From NCBI GenBank assembly GCA_052401645.1, contig CP198939.1, positions 806,001 to 870,000 of the forward strand: a stretch of 64,000 nucleotides of DNA, given 5' to 3'. Position numbers and translations under genes: made by a program. Below, one piece after another: positions 10,261 to 22,423 of the stretch; the first letter of the stretch is position 1; every line of letters starts with the position of its first letter. Below the pieces are notes generated by a model, which had not been told where the DNA came from, searched no databases, and worked only from the letters and a program-made list of their open reading frames with translations. Source of the stretch: Arsenophonus sp052401645 (GTDB taxonomy: Bacteria; Pseudomonadota; Gammaproteobacteria; Enterobacterales; Enterobacteriaceae).

Positions 10261-13200
10261 TCACAGTACTCATTAATAATTGAATTAATAATAAATTTTG
10301 TTTATTATATAAGATATAGAACGAAATATTCTTAATTAGATTAATTTATATTAAATTTATTTTTTAATAATATTAATGTGAATAGTAATTAAAAAGTTAT
10401 AAATAAGTTATATTTATTTCCAATAAAAATCTTATTATATATATTTTGTATAAAATCTGTAGTTTTATATTACTTTATATCCATATGAATATTAATAATA
10501 TTTTCTGTTTTGTTTGTTGAATTAATTAATAGAAAATAATAATTAATAAATGCAATTTATAGTTTAAATTTATATTTTAATTAGTTTTCTACATGGAATC
10601 TTTCAGATAAATAAAACAAATATTTCATATAAAAATATTATCTTAATCAATTTTTATTTAAGTTAATATCAAACTTTGTTTTATAAAATTATGTAATAGA
10701 TTAAATATTAATAATTTCTATATTCTTCTAATAAAATAGATAAGTTTTCAAAAGAGAAAGATTTTTGTATAAATAAATTAATATATAAAGATTCGTAGTT
10801 TGTTTACTGATAATTACTTTGGATAAATGAAACTTTTTTATATAAAATAGTAATATGATCATAAATATTTTAATACATATTATTAGACACTTTTATTATT
10901 TATATTTAACGCAGATAATAATAAACAAATTATAATTAAGAAAATTAATTTAGTTTATTAAAACAAATTAAGATAATTAAGCTATATTAAATATAAGTTA
11001 TGATTGAGTTGGTTAGTTAAAAGCTAGTAATAATTTTTATACTATAATTTATGATATTTGATATCAATAATTAATAGCTTAAAATCTCAAAATTTTTTTA
11101 TCAGATCATTAATAATGGATTTAATTTAATTGAAATATTTTATTTTAAATTTAAATATTAGTATAATATTAGATATTAGTAACAATAGAACAATTAATTT
11201 TGATAAATCTTCAATGTTTAATATTATATTTTTAAAAATTAGCAGATTTTCTTTATATTTTATAATCTCATATATAATGTACTATTTATTGTTTTTAATG
11301 TTTAGTGATAAATTTAATAGTTTAATGATGATAGAAAACATATTCTTATTCAATTGTTAATTAATTCCTAAAAATTAATTATTGTATTTTATATTAAAAG
11401 ACTTCTAAATTATTTATTTTTAATTTCTTTTTTCTTATAATTCAATTTTTATTTTTTATAAAATATTTTATAATTAAAAAATTTAGATATTATTTACAAT
11501 CAAAATAATTTGATTTTAAATAGATGAACTTTTATTCAGGTTTAATTAGTGATTTATTGATAGATAATATTTTTATTCGCATAATTTAATTGATTTTAAC
11601 TGATAATTTTCTTGTAATACTTGTATAATTTAGAATATATTTATTATTAAAATAAGTTATTAAGCTTAATATTTATCCATATTTTATATAATAAAATATT
11701 TAGTAATCGTATTTTCATTATTATAAAAGAATAATAATGAAAAATGATAGATATAATATTTTTTTATTTTATTTAATTTAACTATTCATAACTAAATAAA
11801 ATTATATTTAGTTCAACTAATTGATAAATAATTGATATTAGTTTTTAATTGATATTTGATTAATATGAATAATTAATAATTAATCTAATTATAATTATAT
11901 TATTGATAATAATTTTATATTATAAATCCAACATATTTAAATTATTATCATAATATTTTATGATAATAAAATATTATAAATAGTATTAATATATTGTTTA
12001 TAATACATATTATAATTGTTTTTAATTTTTAATAAAAATATATTAAAAATTAATATAAAATAGATTATTTTAATAGAAACTTATATTTATTGATATATTA
12101 AATTGTTTATTTAATTATAAATTAATGATTATCATTGTTAACCTAAATTTGGTTATTATATTAGTAGATATTATATAATCATTTAATTTATTTTATAAAT
12201 AAACTGAATAACTTAAGATTATAAAATATATATTTCTCATAGTTATCAATAATAATTTTATTTATATAAAATTATTATATATTTTAAAAAACGAATCTAT
12301 ATATCAATGAAAATTGATTAATCTATAAAATTAAAAATTTAAAATTCTTTTGGTTTTAATACTTTATATATAGTTTATTTTTAATTATTATATTTCTAAT
12401 ATTTAAAAATATTAATAATTTAAATAATAACTTTAAAATAATAAATAACTATACTATTTATTAAATATTAATATTCATTAATTTTAAAATGAATAATAAT
12501 AAAAAATACGATAATATAATAATTATTACGATATATATAGATAATAGAATTAAACTTACTATCACGATAATTATGAATCATATTAATATATAAAGAATAA
12601 CTATATTTTAATTGATATTTAAGTATAGATAATTAATTATAATTATCTTTAAGATTATAAAATTTATAAAAACATATCATATCCAATTATGTATATAGTA
12701 TTGATATAACAGTATATATTATTTTTTTATAAAAAAATAAATTAATATTATTTAGTTTTTTAGATGATATTAGTAATTTATAAAAATAAAAATATAACAA
12801 TATTAATCTCAATAATTTTTTATTCAGATAAACAAAATTCAGATTATTATCTGTATAATGATTAATACAATTTAATTATAATATATATATTTTATTTATA
12901 TTATTAATTTATTTAAATTACATATTTTTAATTAAATGACTAATGTTATAACTATATAAGTATATTTATATATATAAAAACAATTAGTTATATAAATATA
13001 TTGCCTCATAGTTAAAATATTTAATTTTTAAACTAATGTATATCTATTTTATAATATTATAAAATAGATATTTTATTAAGAGAGAAATTATACACTCAAT
13101 ATTTTTATAAAAAGATAAAATTTGTTAATAAAATAATTAAATTTACATAATAAAAAACTTAATAAGTTTATATTTTCAAATACAATTATTTTATCTAAAT

Positions 13201-13391
13201 AGATAAAAATTGCATATCAATTTTAAACATCAATGTTTTAATAAATAAGTCATATTGCATTTTTTATAGCATTATTAATAACACAATGATTATGATTCTC
13301 TTATTTTATTTTAATTTAAAATTGATAAAAAATTAATTAATTATATTTTAATTTTAAATAATTATCAGAAATCATTTATTATTATCGCCTA

Positions 13392-13430
13392 TATATTTCT
13401 ATTATTAACTCTATTAATAATAGAAATATA
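13392..13430. repeat. Perfect 17-bp inverted repeat, 5-nt loop
   Basis: Arms 13392-13408 and 13414-13430 are exact reverse complements around CTCTA. It lies deep in the desert, about 3 kb from the nearest gene. Confidence 0.85.
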
Positions 13431-16368
13431 ATTAAGTTTATATCTTATTTTATGAAATAAAATATTCGTATAAGTAGTTTAATGTAATATCTTTTTATAT
13501 ATAATTTAACTTTTATAATTAATGATTTAATTATTAATGTATAATCAAATTTATATTTATTAACAAAATATTAATTTCTTTGAATATTCATATTAAAAAG
13601 TGTTATTATTTTATTGATATTCATTCAAGTTTTTAACTTAAATATATAAATAATAAATATAACATAACAGAAAATATTGATTATAAAATATTTTAAAATT
13701 CATTATTAATGTAATTTATTTTTTATAATACATAACTATATCTTTTATATATTTAAATAATACATCAGAAATTTATTTATTTTTTTATTAGTATATCGTT
13801 CTTTTAAAACGATAAATTATAATTTTGATATTTAGTACTTTCACAGAAATACTATAACTATCTACAAATCTTTATTCGTCTTAAATATAAATATTATGTT
13901 ATAAAATTAATACAATACTCTATTTTAGTATAAATATGATAAACTTACTAATATTTAATGGCGCTTATAGATTTTTTAAATAATTAAATGTTTATTTTCA
14001 TAAATATACTAATATTTATATTAGCATATTTGTTAATATAAGTAAATAAAAATTTATAATCTTAAGTATAATTACAAGTTATTTAATTTATTATAAATCA
14101 AAAACTAATAAAAAACATACTTAATTATATTAGTTATTTTTGATAAATGTATTTATTTTTTTTAAATAAAATTTAAAATACTTTACTTTTTCCTCTTTTC
14201 CTATTTTATATTATATATCTCGATTCTTCATATTCATTTATTATTTAGTAACATAATGTTTTATTATAAATAATAATAATTATTAAGTTTATTATGTTTT
14301 ATTTTATTTTGAATATTGTTTTTAACAATATTAATTTAAAAAATAAACATTTTAATAAAATAATAATTTCTAATTAAAATATCCATAATAATTGTAGTGA
14401 TTTAATTAATCATATACTTATTTATTTTCTTGCATTATCAAAGTATTTAAATCTTATAAAACCAAGTAAATACTATTAGTGCTAAACTAAAATATAGAAT
14501 CTTTACAATTATAATTAATAGTAAATTCATTTTTATATGATATATTTTTTATATTATTTATTTTTTATCATTTGTTATAATATTTTAATTATATTAGATT
14601 TTAATCTGAATAAGAAGAATTATATTTTCATGAATTTAATTTTTATATATCAAGGATTGAATTTACATAATATTTAATCATATTTATAAATGCTTCTCTA
14701 AATGAAAATAATTAATATTTTTAATATTATTAATTAAAGATATTCATATATATATTTTTAGTATTTAATTTCACAGCCTATAGAAAAGAAAAAATAAATT
14801 ATTATTTAAGTTAAATTTTTATAAAATATTAAATAAAATTAACAACCTATTAGATTTATTAACTAGTAAAACTACTTTATTATTTATAATATGAATTATT
14901 TTTTTGTTAATTATAATAGATATTATTTTACTCATATAGAATAAAATTAAGATATGGACTAATTAATTAATATAATAAAGTCATAAGTACGATACTTTTT
15001 TTGTTTTATTTTTTTGTTAAATAATATTATTAAAAGGTTTGATTCTAAAAAAATAATTTTATATTATTAATAGTATGATAAAAAAATTGTTTATTTAGTT
15101 ATAAAAGTTTTAATTATTTAGTTATATTTTAATTATAAAATAATTAAGTTATTTTTAGATTAAGTATTAATTAATAAATATGGTTACTTAAAATAATTAA
15201 ATTATATATTTATCTTGTATATTATATAACTTATATATAAAGCTAAGTACTTTACATTTATTTTTATAAAATTTATAGGTATTTATAGTTGTTACTTATA
15301 GTAGATATTTATAATATTTTAATATAATTTAAAAATATATTTATATTAATAATTTTAAATATTATAATGGTAATATATTATAATCTATATAGATAACAAT
15401 AGTTTTAACTAATTTATTATTACTAATATAATTATATTATCTTATAGAGTTATACTTTATTAAGTAATAATTGATTAACTAAATATTTTAAATAATTTAT
15501 AGTAATTATTTTAAAATATAATCAAATATTAACAAATATTAATACTAAATATTAACTAAGTATTATTTTAATATAAATATAAGTTAGATAAAAATCCGAT
15601 TTATAATAATTGTATTTATTTAAAATATTCAAATATATTATAAAATATAAAATTAAATTTTTTTGATGATTTTATAAAATTTTTAATAAAAAAATTATAT
15701 AAATATTTTCTTAAAAAATTACTATAATTTCTAAAATAGAATATCATAAGAAGTAGTTTAATAATATACTATTACTCAAATTTATTTTAGCTAGTTTTCA
15801 TTAATTTTTAATTTCATAAAAACTAGTTTTAATTAAAGAACACAGTATTGATAAAATTTTATAGTATAAAATTTATAGTGTCTAATTCATAATATTGTTT
15901 ATTATAACATAATAATATAGTTATTATTTAACATAAATAAGATTTATATTAATAAATATTTGATAAATCTTTAAAGTTAATTTTTATTAAATATAATAAT
16001 AATATAGCTTGTTAAGCAATATTTCTCTTTTATATTTATTAATTTATTAAATTGTTGAAACTACTAAAATTAGAAGATATATTATTATATCTTGAAGATA
16101 ATAGTCTTTTATATTATAAAGTAAATATAATCCAATTAAATTTTATCTACGTTAATCAATATTTTAAGAAGTTAGTTATTTATATAAGTAAATTTTAATA
16201 AATTAATTATTAAAATTTAATGATAAATAAATAAGTAATAGTTTTATTCATTTTATTTATTTTAAAAAATTATTCAGTAATAATTTTTAGATTATTAATC
16301 AGAAGTATTAGTTATGTTGTTATTTATGTAGATAATTTTTTTGAAAATAAGAAATATTAATAATAATA

Positions 16369-17709
16369 TTAAATATCTAATCTTTTAGTTTGCCAACGTT
16401 TAGAATGCCAACGCCAAGCGTTTATTAAGCCTCTCAGCCATTCATCACATAAAAATCCTATCCAAATTCCTAATAATCCCATTTCCATCTTCAAACCTAA
16501 AAAATAACTAATTGGGATCGCAATACACCACATAGAAATAAGTGCTGTACAGAAAGGAAAGTGAGCATCACCGCTAGCACGTAAAGCATTAACCATAATA
16601 ACATTCAATGTTATGGCAGGTTCCAGAAAAATAGAAAGTAAAAAGAGTGGGAGTAATAATTTTATTATATTGTTATCTGTAGTAATTATTTCTAATAGAG
16701 GTATACGAAATACCCAAAAACAAAACACTATAATAATAGTAATAAAAAATCCCCATTTTAAGCTTTTAAGTCCTCTCTGATAGGCATCTTCAAAACGTTT
16801 AGCGCCAACCAAATGACCAACCATAATCTCATTACCAATACTTATAGAAATACCGAATAACATAATAAATAATGAAAGTTGAAAATAAAGAGTTTGAGCA
16901 GCAAGGGGGATTTCCCCCATTAAACCAATAAAAGCAGAAGCAACCATATAATGTAATATCCAGGCTAAATTTTCGCCTGCTGATGGAAGTCCAATATGTA
17001 ATATTTTATTCAACATACCTCTTGACCATTTTAACAGTAAAATCGGAATAAATTTTATCTTTATACCATTGAATAATAGGAAGAAAAGTAATATAATAGC
17101 GATTATTCGACCTATAGCGGTAGACCAAGCAACACCGGTTAAACCATATTGAGATAATCCAAAAAAAGCATATAAAACAATCATATTACCAAAAATAGTG
17201 ACTATATTAGCAACAAGTGTTACCCACATTGCTGGTTGTGATTTACCATAAACACGTAAACAAGCTGCTAATATAATTGAAATTCCTTCTGGAATTAAAC
17301 ATAATCCAAGGATATGTAAGTAAGCATAACCGGAATCTAATAAATGTATTGGTGTATTCATGATACCAAGAATTTTATAGCCAAAAATTAAAATAATAAA
17401 AGCACTAAAAAAACCTAATAAAAAATTAAAAGCAATCGAAATATGAATAGCTTGAGTGGCTTTTTCTTTTTTACCTGCGCCTAAATATTGAGCAATAACG
17501 GCACTACACCCTACACTAATAAAATTAAATATAGTGATAAAAAGATCAAAAACTTGGTTACCTACTCCCATTGCTGCTAGATAAGAAGTTGATACGTGAC
17601 TAACCATATAAGTATTGATTAGCAATGTTGCAAAATGTAGAAAAACATCAATAAAAATTGGCCAACTTAGTGAGTATAGAGAACGATCGATAACATCAGA
17701 TGAACGCAT
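16369..17709 (-). CDS. MATE-family multidrug/metabolite efflux transporter
   Basis: An inner-membrane antiporter of the MatE family, 446 residues with about 12 hydrophobic segments in two similar halves. Typical features are VSTSYLAAMGVGNQVFDL in the first half, the loop VIAQYLGAGKKEKA (about residues 70-85), RVYGKSQPAMWVTLVANIVTI, and in the second half GNEIMVGHLVGAKRFEDA and NALRASGDAHF. MATE pumps use Na+ or H+ gradients to export cationic drugs or metabolites; the substrate cannot be read from sequence. It does not look like MdtK/NorM or YeeO of E. coli, so I give no symbol. AAAGG precedes ATG 17709. It stands alone between deserts of 8 and 3 kb, which argues that it is kept by selection. 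Confidence 0.9.
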   Translation of the reverse strand: MRSSDVIDRSLYSLSWPIFIDVFLHFATLLINTYMVSHVSTSYLAAMGVGNQVFDLFITIFNFISVGCSAVIAQYLGAGKKEKATQAIHISIAFNFLLGFFSAFIILIFGYKILGIMNTPIHLLDSGYAYLHILGLCLIPEGISIILAACLRVYGKSQPAMWVTLVANIVTIFGNMIVLYAFFGLSQYGLTGVAWSTAIGRIIAIILLFFLLFNGIKIKFIPILLLKWSRGMLNKILHIGLPSAGENLAWILHYMVASAFIGLMGEIPLAAQTLYFQLSLFIMLFGISISIGNEIMVGHLVGAKRFEDAYQRGLKSLKWGFFITIIIVFCFWVFRIPLLEIITTDNNIIKLLLPLFLLSIFLEPAITLNVIMVNALRASGDAHFPFCTALISMWCIAIPISYFLGLKMEMGLLGIWIGFLCDEWLRGLINAWRWHSKRWQTKRLDI

Positions 17710-18129
17710 TATTTACCTTTTAAAATAAATATAAAGATTTTTATAAAAAGAAAATTAACTAAAATATTTTACACATTTTATTTTTTATATGATATATAAT
17801 TAATTATTTTTGGTATTTTTATTTAAATTTCATCAATCTTACTATTTAATTGAATGCTTAATATTTTTTTATTTTATAATCTATAATTCTATATTAATTA
17901 AATTAGATAATAAGTTTTTATTGGTTTATATATATTAACATATTGTTAATTATTATTGATTTATTTTAATAAGTGTTTATTAAATAGTTTGCTTTAATTT
18001 GATAATAATTATTCATTGAAATAAATTAATTATATTTATATATAAGTATATATATTTTAATCGTTTTTACTATTACGATAAAAATATGAATAATTATTTT
18101 GTTAAATTATTTATATGGTAATTAAATAG

Positions 18130-18300
18130 TATTCAGTGTTATTGATGATTAATTTTCTTAAAAGAGGATTAATATCCTATCATGAATATATCATCTTTTT
18201 CATAAGTTTTACGTAATAATCTTAAGATAAACTTATAAATTCTAGTGCTATTGATCTTCTTCAGATCATTCTATGCATCAAAATAATAGAATAAGATATA
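18130..18300. other. G+C-elevated pocket with short hairpins, possible gene or RNA remnant
   Basis: This stretch has clearly more G and C than its surroundings. It contains AGGAT-TAAT-ATCCT (18165-18178), the palindrome ATCTTAAGAT, and TGATCT-TCTTC-AGATCA (18252-18268). On the minus strand a 33-codon open stretch (18270 down to the TAA at 18171-18169) encodes a mixed charged peptide containing STRIYKFILRLLRKTYEKDD, unlike the Asn/Ile/Phe-rich translations of the desert. A TAG separates it from a further open stretch upstream. I do not recognise the protein. It may be a gene remnant or a structured RNA. Confidence 0.3.
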
Positions 18301-18806
18301 AAAATTCATATTCGTTATTATTTTATTGTATTAATAAAATTAACTATTTTATTTTTTTGTAACTTATAACTTATATTATATATTGTATTTTTATTAATCT
18401 AAGAAATAAATTAATTTATTCAATTACTAGAAATAGAAATCAACGAAAGCTAAAATTAATCATATTTTATTTTATTTTAGATACGATTTAAAAGTATTTA
18501 TTTCATTAGAAAATCATATATTAAATATTAATTTTTAATATAATTATCTTTTAAATAGAATAAAAAGACGAATTTATTTAACTTTAAACTTATTTATTTT
18601 ATATCATAAAATATTTATCTTTTATTATATAAGTAATAATTATAAATCTTTCACTACATAAATATAAAATTTTACTACTTATTATAATTAACGGTAATTA
18701 TTTTTATATAATAGATTATTTTTTTATATCATTAAATCTTTTCATTTATCTTGTATTCTATTCTATTTTTCAAACTTTATCACGGATAATAAAATTATTT
18801 TATATA

Positions 18807-18836
18807 ATTCAATTTCCTATATTTAGGAAATTGAAT
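18807..18836. repeat. Perfect 13-bp inverted repeat, 4-nt loop
   Basis: ATTCAATTTCCTA (18807-18819), TATT, then the exact reverse complement (18824-18836). Three G:C pairs make it one of the more stable hairpins of this region. No adjacent gene end is recognised. Confidence 0.8.
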
Positions 18837-19774
18837 GTTCTTTATGATCCAATTGATATTAATTTATACCTCTTTTGATTAATATATTTTATATCTTCTT
18901 TAATGTTTTTATTAAGTTAATGATATTCATATATATCTTTTATAAATATTAAATTTTTTCAAAGACGAATAAAATTAATAATTATATCAATTATAGATTG
19001 ATAAATATATAGAATTTAAAATTATATTACTTGAATTAATTAGTAAAATACTTTGTAGTTTATAACCTAAAGTTTTTACAATATTCAAATTTTAGAAATT
19101 TTTTTACTTATAATAATATCAAAATTAAGATATTACTAAATAGTAAACAATAAAAACATAAATATAACTTCTTTCTTTTTTATGGTACTAATAAGTTTTA
19201 TTACAGATAAATTTTATTTTCAACAAAATAATAAACATGTTTTTTATTATAAAAATATTTTAAAATACTTTTAATATTTTAATATTAATATTCAGTTTAA
19301 TGATTTATTAAGATTATATTTATATATAAATGTTAATAAAAACTATTCAATCTTTTATATAATCCAACATTAGATAAATTATACTTTTTTAAAAGTACTT
19401 GAATTATATTAAGGAAATTATTATAGATATACCTATTATTTTAAATCATTATTTTTATGATTTTAAATATTAATTTAATTTATTTAGTTATTTTAACTTT
19501 CAACAAAAATATTGAAATAACTTATGCATAGTTATTTTTTATCAACTAAATTTAATATAGTTATTAAAATATTTTATATAAATATAATTTTTGTATAAAA
19601 AATAAAAATTAATATAATTTAACTTATATATAAAAGTACAAACAATCTTTAACACAATAGTTAAAATAATAAATAATAGAATAAATTATATTATGATAAA
19701 CACTAAATAATTATTTTTCTAAAAAAAATCGCTTTTATTATCTATCTTTATTTATAATTATCTTTCATTTCATT

Positions 19775-19814
19775 GTTTTATTATAAACATAAATATTTAT
19801 GTTTATAATAAAAC
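19775..19814. repeat. Perfect 40-bp palindrome
   Basis: A 20-base half (19775-19794) beginning GTTTTATTATAAAC is followed without spacer by its exact reverse complement (19795-19814). It is about 0.9 kb downstream of the speD stop and 2 kb from the MATE gene. Confidence 0.9.
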
Positions 19815-20729
19815 TAAACTATAGTTTTAATTTTATAAATCAATGTATTAATTATAATTTAATTCAATTCTTTAATATTTTATATTTATTAAATAAAAAC
19901 AAACTTTAATCATAAAATTATAAAAAGATAGATTTTAAAATTTTTTTTAGAAAACAAATGAATTTTATTATGTTAATTTGATATTTCTTTATAATATAAT
20001 ATCTATTAAAATAGATTTTTAATCAATTAATTATCACGTCATTGATCAATTTTAAATTGACTAAAGCTAATTTTAGTTTGTAAATTTACACATTTCATTA
20101 TTATATTTTTATTTATACTTTATTCTTATCTGAAATTGATAGTGATGTTATTTATACAATTATTACTAAAATTTTAAAATATATTGAAATTTAAATTACA
20201 TAATGTTAAAATTTAAAAATAAATGTAATAATTATTATTATTTTATCTATTATATCTTAAATAAGAAATATAATTTTATGATGATATATTAGTTTATTTA
20301 TAGTAAAGTATATACCATTTTTATTCATTAATAATCAATAAAATTTAAATAATTAGTTATTAGTTAATTAATATTAAATAAGTGTTTTTATAGTGATAAT
20401 TAAATTTATAAAAATAATTTTTTTATAAAATCTGCAAAAAATAAAAATAGTATTTTTTTATTTATTTATTATTTTCATATAATTATTTATAATTAAAGAT
20501 ATTAAGATATTTAGACATTGAAGTAATAGAAATTAATTAATAGCTTATGAAAGTAAATCATCACATTTATTAAAGATAATAAACCAACTAATAGAATTGA
20601 TATTTATTATAAATAAATTATTTATTTAATACATTTTAACAACTAAAATAATATATTTAATTCAATATTTAATGAAAATATATTTTATTTTAAATAATAT
20701 TTATTATTTGATTTATTAACTGATACAAA

Positions 20730-21530
20730 TTATAATTCAGAAATATTGCATCCGTAATATATCTCTTGCATTTCTTTTTTTAAAAGATAAGTAATTCGTT
20801 TTTTTTCATCACTAGAAAGCTGTTCTGATGTTGAATTAAATAAATAGTTATTGAGATTAAACTCAAAGTCTTTTAACATCATTTTAGTATGAAAAAGATT
20901 TTCCTGATATAGATTAACATCTATCATATGATACTGAGCTTGAAATTCTTCAGTCATATAATTTTGAATGGAGTTAATTGGGTGATCAATATATAATTTT
21001 ATGCCATTTACATCACGCGTAAAACCACGAATACGATAATCGATTGTAACAATATCTGATTCAAGTTTATAAATAAGATAATTAAGAGTTTTTAATGGTG
21101 AAATAATTCCACATGTAGAAATTTCTATATCCGCTCTAAAAGTACATATACCATCATCTGGATGGCTTTCTGGATAGGTATGTACACAAATATGACTCTT
21201 ATCTAGATGAGTAACTATAGAATTAGAAAATAGTTCTTGATTTTTAGTATTATCTGTATTTTCTTTATTTATTGAATTTTCACTGATTAAAATAGTAACA
21301 CTAGCACCTTGTGGATCATAATCTTGTCTAGCAAGATTTAAGATCTTAGCATCGATAATGGAGCAAGTTTCAGTTAAAATTTCAGTTAACCGTGTTGCAT
21401 TATATTGTTCATCAATATAAGCCAAATAACTATGCCGATCTGCTGTTTTTTTAGCATAACAAATATCATATATACAAAAACTTAGGCTTTTAGTTAAATT
21501 ATTAAAGCCATATAATTTCAATTTTTGCAA
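20730..21530 (-). CDS. speD: S-adenosylmethionine decarboxylase proenzyme SpeD
   Basis: SpeD decarboxylates SAM to give the aminopropyl donor for spermidine. It is made as a proenzyme that cuts itself before a serine, which becomes the pyruvoyl cofactor. Here the site is Lys111/Ser112 in HLDKSHICVHTYPESHP, at the same residue number as in E. coli; the length is 266 (E. coli 264). KLKLYGFNNLTKSLSFCIYD, RADIEISTCG, DIVTIDYRIRGFTRD and YQENLFHTKMMLK are conserved. The start is TTG at 21530: no ATG or GTG fits, homology begins there, and AGGAG lies 10 nt upstream. It follows speE by 26 bp in the same order as E. coli speED. Confidence 0.97.
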   Translation of the reverse strand: MQKLKLYGFNNLTKSLSFCIYDICYAKKTADRHSYLAYIDEQYNATRLTEILTETCSIIDAKILNLARQDYDPQGASVTILISENSINKENTDNTKNQELFSNSIVTHLDKSHICVHTYPESHPDDGICTFRADIEISTCGIISPLKTLNYLIYKLESDIVTIDYRIRGFTRDVNGIKLYIDHPINSIQNYMTEEFQAQYHMIDVNLYQENLFHTKMMLKDFEFNLNNYLFNSTSEQLSSDEKKRITYLLKKEMQEIYYGCNISEL

Positions 21531-21556
21531 TTTATTTCAGCTCCTATCGAGTAAAT

Positions 21557-22423
21557 CTAAACTTTTTTAGCCAGTAAATTCAGTAAGTATTGTGGTAAGG
21601 CAAAGCTGGCTAGATGTAATTCTGGTGTATAATAGCGACAAGTAATATCAGATTTTTTAAAACGTTTTTCTAATATTTTTAAAGATATTTGTCGTAATTT
21701 TGTTGTTTGGCTAGCCCATGTAAAGATCATTATTCCACCATAGTAAGACGGTATAGTAGCTTGATAAAAGCTATGATCTTTAAAGTAAAGAGATAGTTTT
21801 TTATGGCTATTAATAATTTCATTCTGTTGAAGGAAACATACGCCATTTTGTGCAACTAAAATTCCATTTTTATTTAAACAATTAACACATCCTTGGTAAA
21901 AATCTGAAGTAAATAATCTTTCTCCTGGTCCGATTGGATCGGTGCAATCAGAAATAATTAGATCAAATTTTTTCTTTGTTGATTTAATAAAGTTAAGACC
22001 ATCATCAATGATTAATTTAAAACGAGGATCGTTATAAGATCCAGCATTATGATTAGGTAAATATTGGTTACAAAATTCAACTACATTTGCATCAATTTCA
22101 ACCATAGTAATATTTTTTAAATATTTATGGCGACATACTTCACGTAAAATACCTCCATCACCACCACCAATTATTAGTACTTTTTTGGTGTAACCATGAG
22201 TAAATAAAGGAACATGTACCATCATTTCATGATAAATAAATTCATCTAGTTCAGTTGTTTGCACAACGTTATTAATGGCCATAATACGTCCCATTTTAGC
22301 ATTTTCAAAAATAATTAGATCTTGATAATAATCTGTTTTATTATGGTAAAGTATATTATCGATAGTAAAATACTGACCTAAATTATCGTAAAGTGTTTCA
22401 AGCCAAATTTCTTTTTTTGACAT
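21557..22423 (-). CDS. speE: Spermidine synthase SpeE
   Basis: SpeE transfers an aminopropyl group from decarboxylated SAM to putrescine, forming spermidine. At 288 residues it equals the E. coli enzyme. The methyltransferase-like fold shows VLIIGGGDGGILREV (nucleoside binding), MVEIDANVVEFC, NHNAGSYNDPRFKLIIDDG and the catalytic-loop segment LIISDCTDPIGPGERLF. VAQNGVCFLQQNE and ATIPSYYGGIM follow. AAAGGAAAA precedes the ATG. It is the promoter-proximal gene of a speE-speD pair, so the cell makes its own spermidine if putrescine is available. Confidence 0.97.
   Translation of the reverse strand: MSKKEIWLETLYDNLGQYFTIDNILYHNKTDYYQDLIIFENAKMGRIMAINNVVQTTELDEFIYHEMMVHVPLFTHGYTKKVLIIGGGDGGILREVCRHKYLKNITMVEIDANVVEFCNQYLPNHNAGSYNDPRFKLIIDDGLNFIKSTKKKFDLIISDCTDPIGPGERLFTSDFYQGCVNCLNKNGILVAQNGVCFLQQNEIINSHKKLSLYFKDHSFYQATIPSYYGGIMIFTWASQTTKLRQISLKILEKRFKKSDITCRYYTPELHLASFALPQYLLNLLAKKV

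Larger units (their letters stand above)
8392..16368. other. 8-kb noncoding desert (ancestral rpoS region and beyond)
   Basis: Nearly 8 kb of extremely AT-rich DNA with no supported gene on either strand. rpoS follows nlpD in relatives, but I cannot trace it convincingly. A 76-codon open frame at 11130-11360 has TTG as start, no ribosome-binding site and a low-complexity Ile/Phe/Asn-rich product; I treat it as chance. The stretch holds long perfect inverted repeats at 10221-10260 and 13392-13430, and a quasi-palindrome at 8565-8596. Confidence 0.65.
17710..20729. other. 3-kb noncoding stretch between the MATE gene and speD
   Basis: AT-rich and stop-filled. Two items stand out: a pocket richer in G+C at about 18130-18300, with short hairpins and a 33-codon minus-strand open stretch (separate entry), and long inverted repeats at 18807-18836 and 19775-19814. 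No complete gene or RNA family is recognised. Confidence 0.65.

Noticed and set aside
11130..11360. 76-codon plus-strand open frame
   Set aside because: TTG start, no ribosome-binding site, Ile/Phe/Asn/Leu-rich low-complexity product, and composition identical to the surrounding desert. Frames of this size are expected by chance in several kilobases of such DNA.
16369..17709. Assignment of the MATE gene as yeeO or mdtK
   Set aside because: The sequence as I recall those proteins does not match beyond family level, so a flavin-export or MdtK role would be unsupported.
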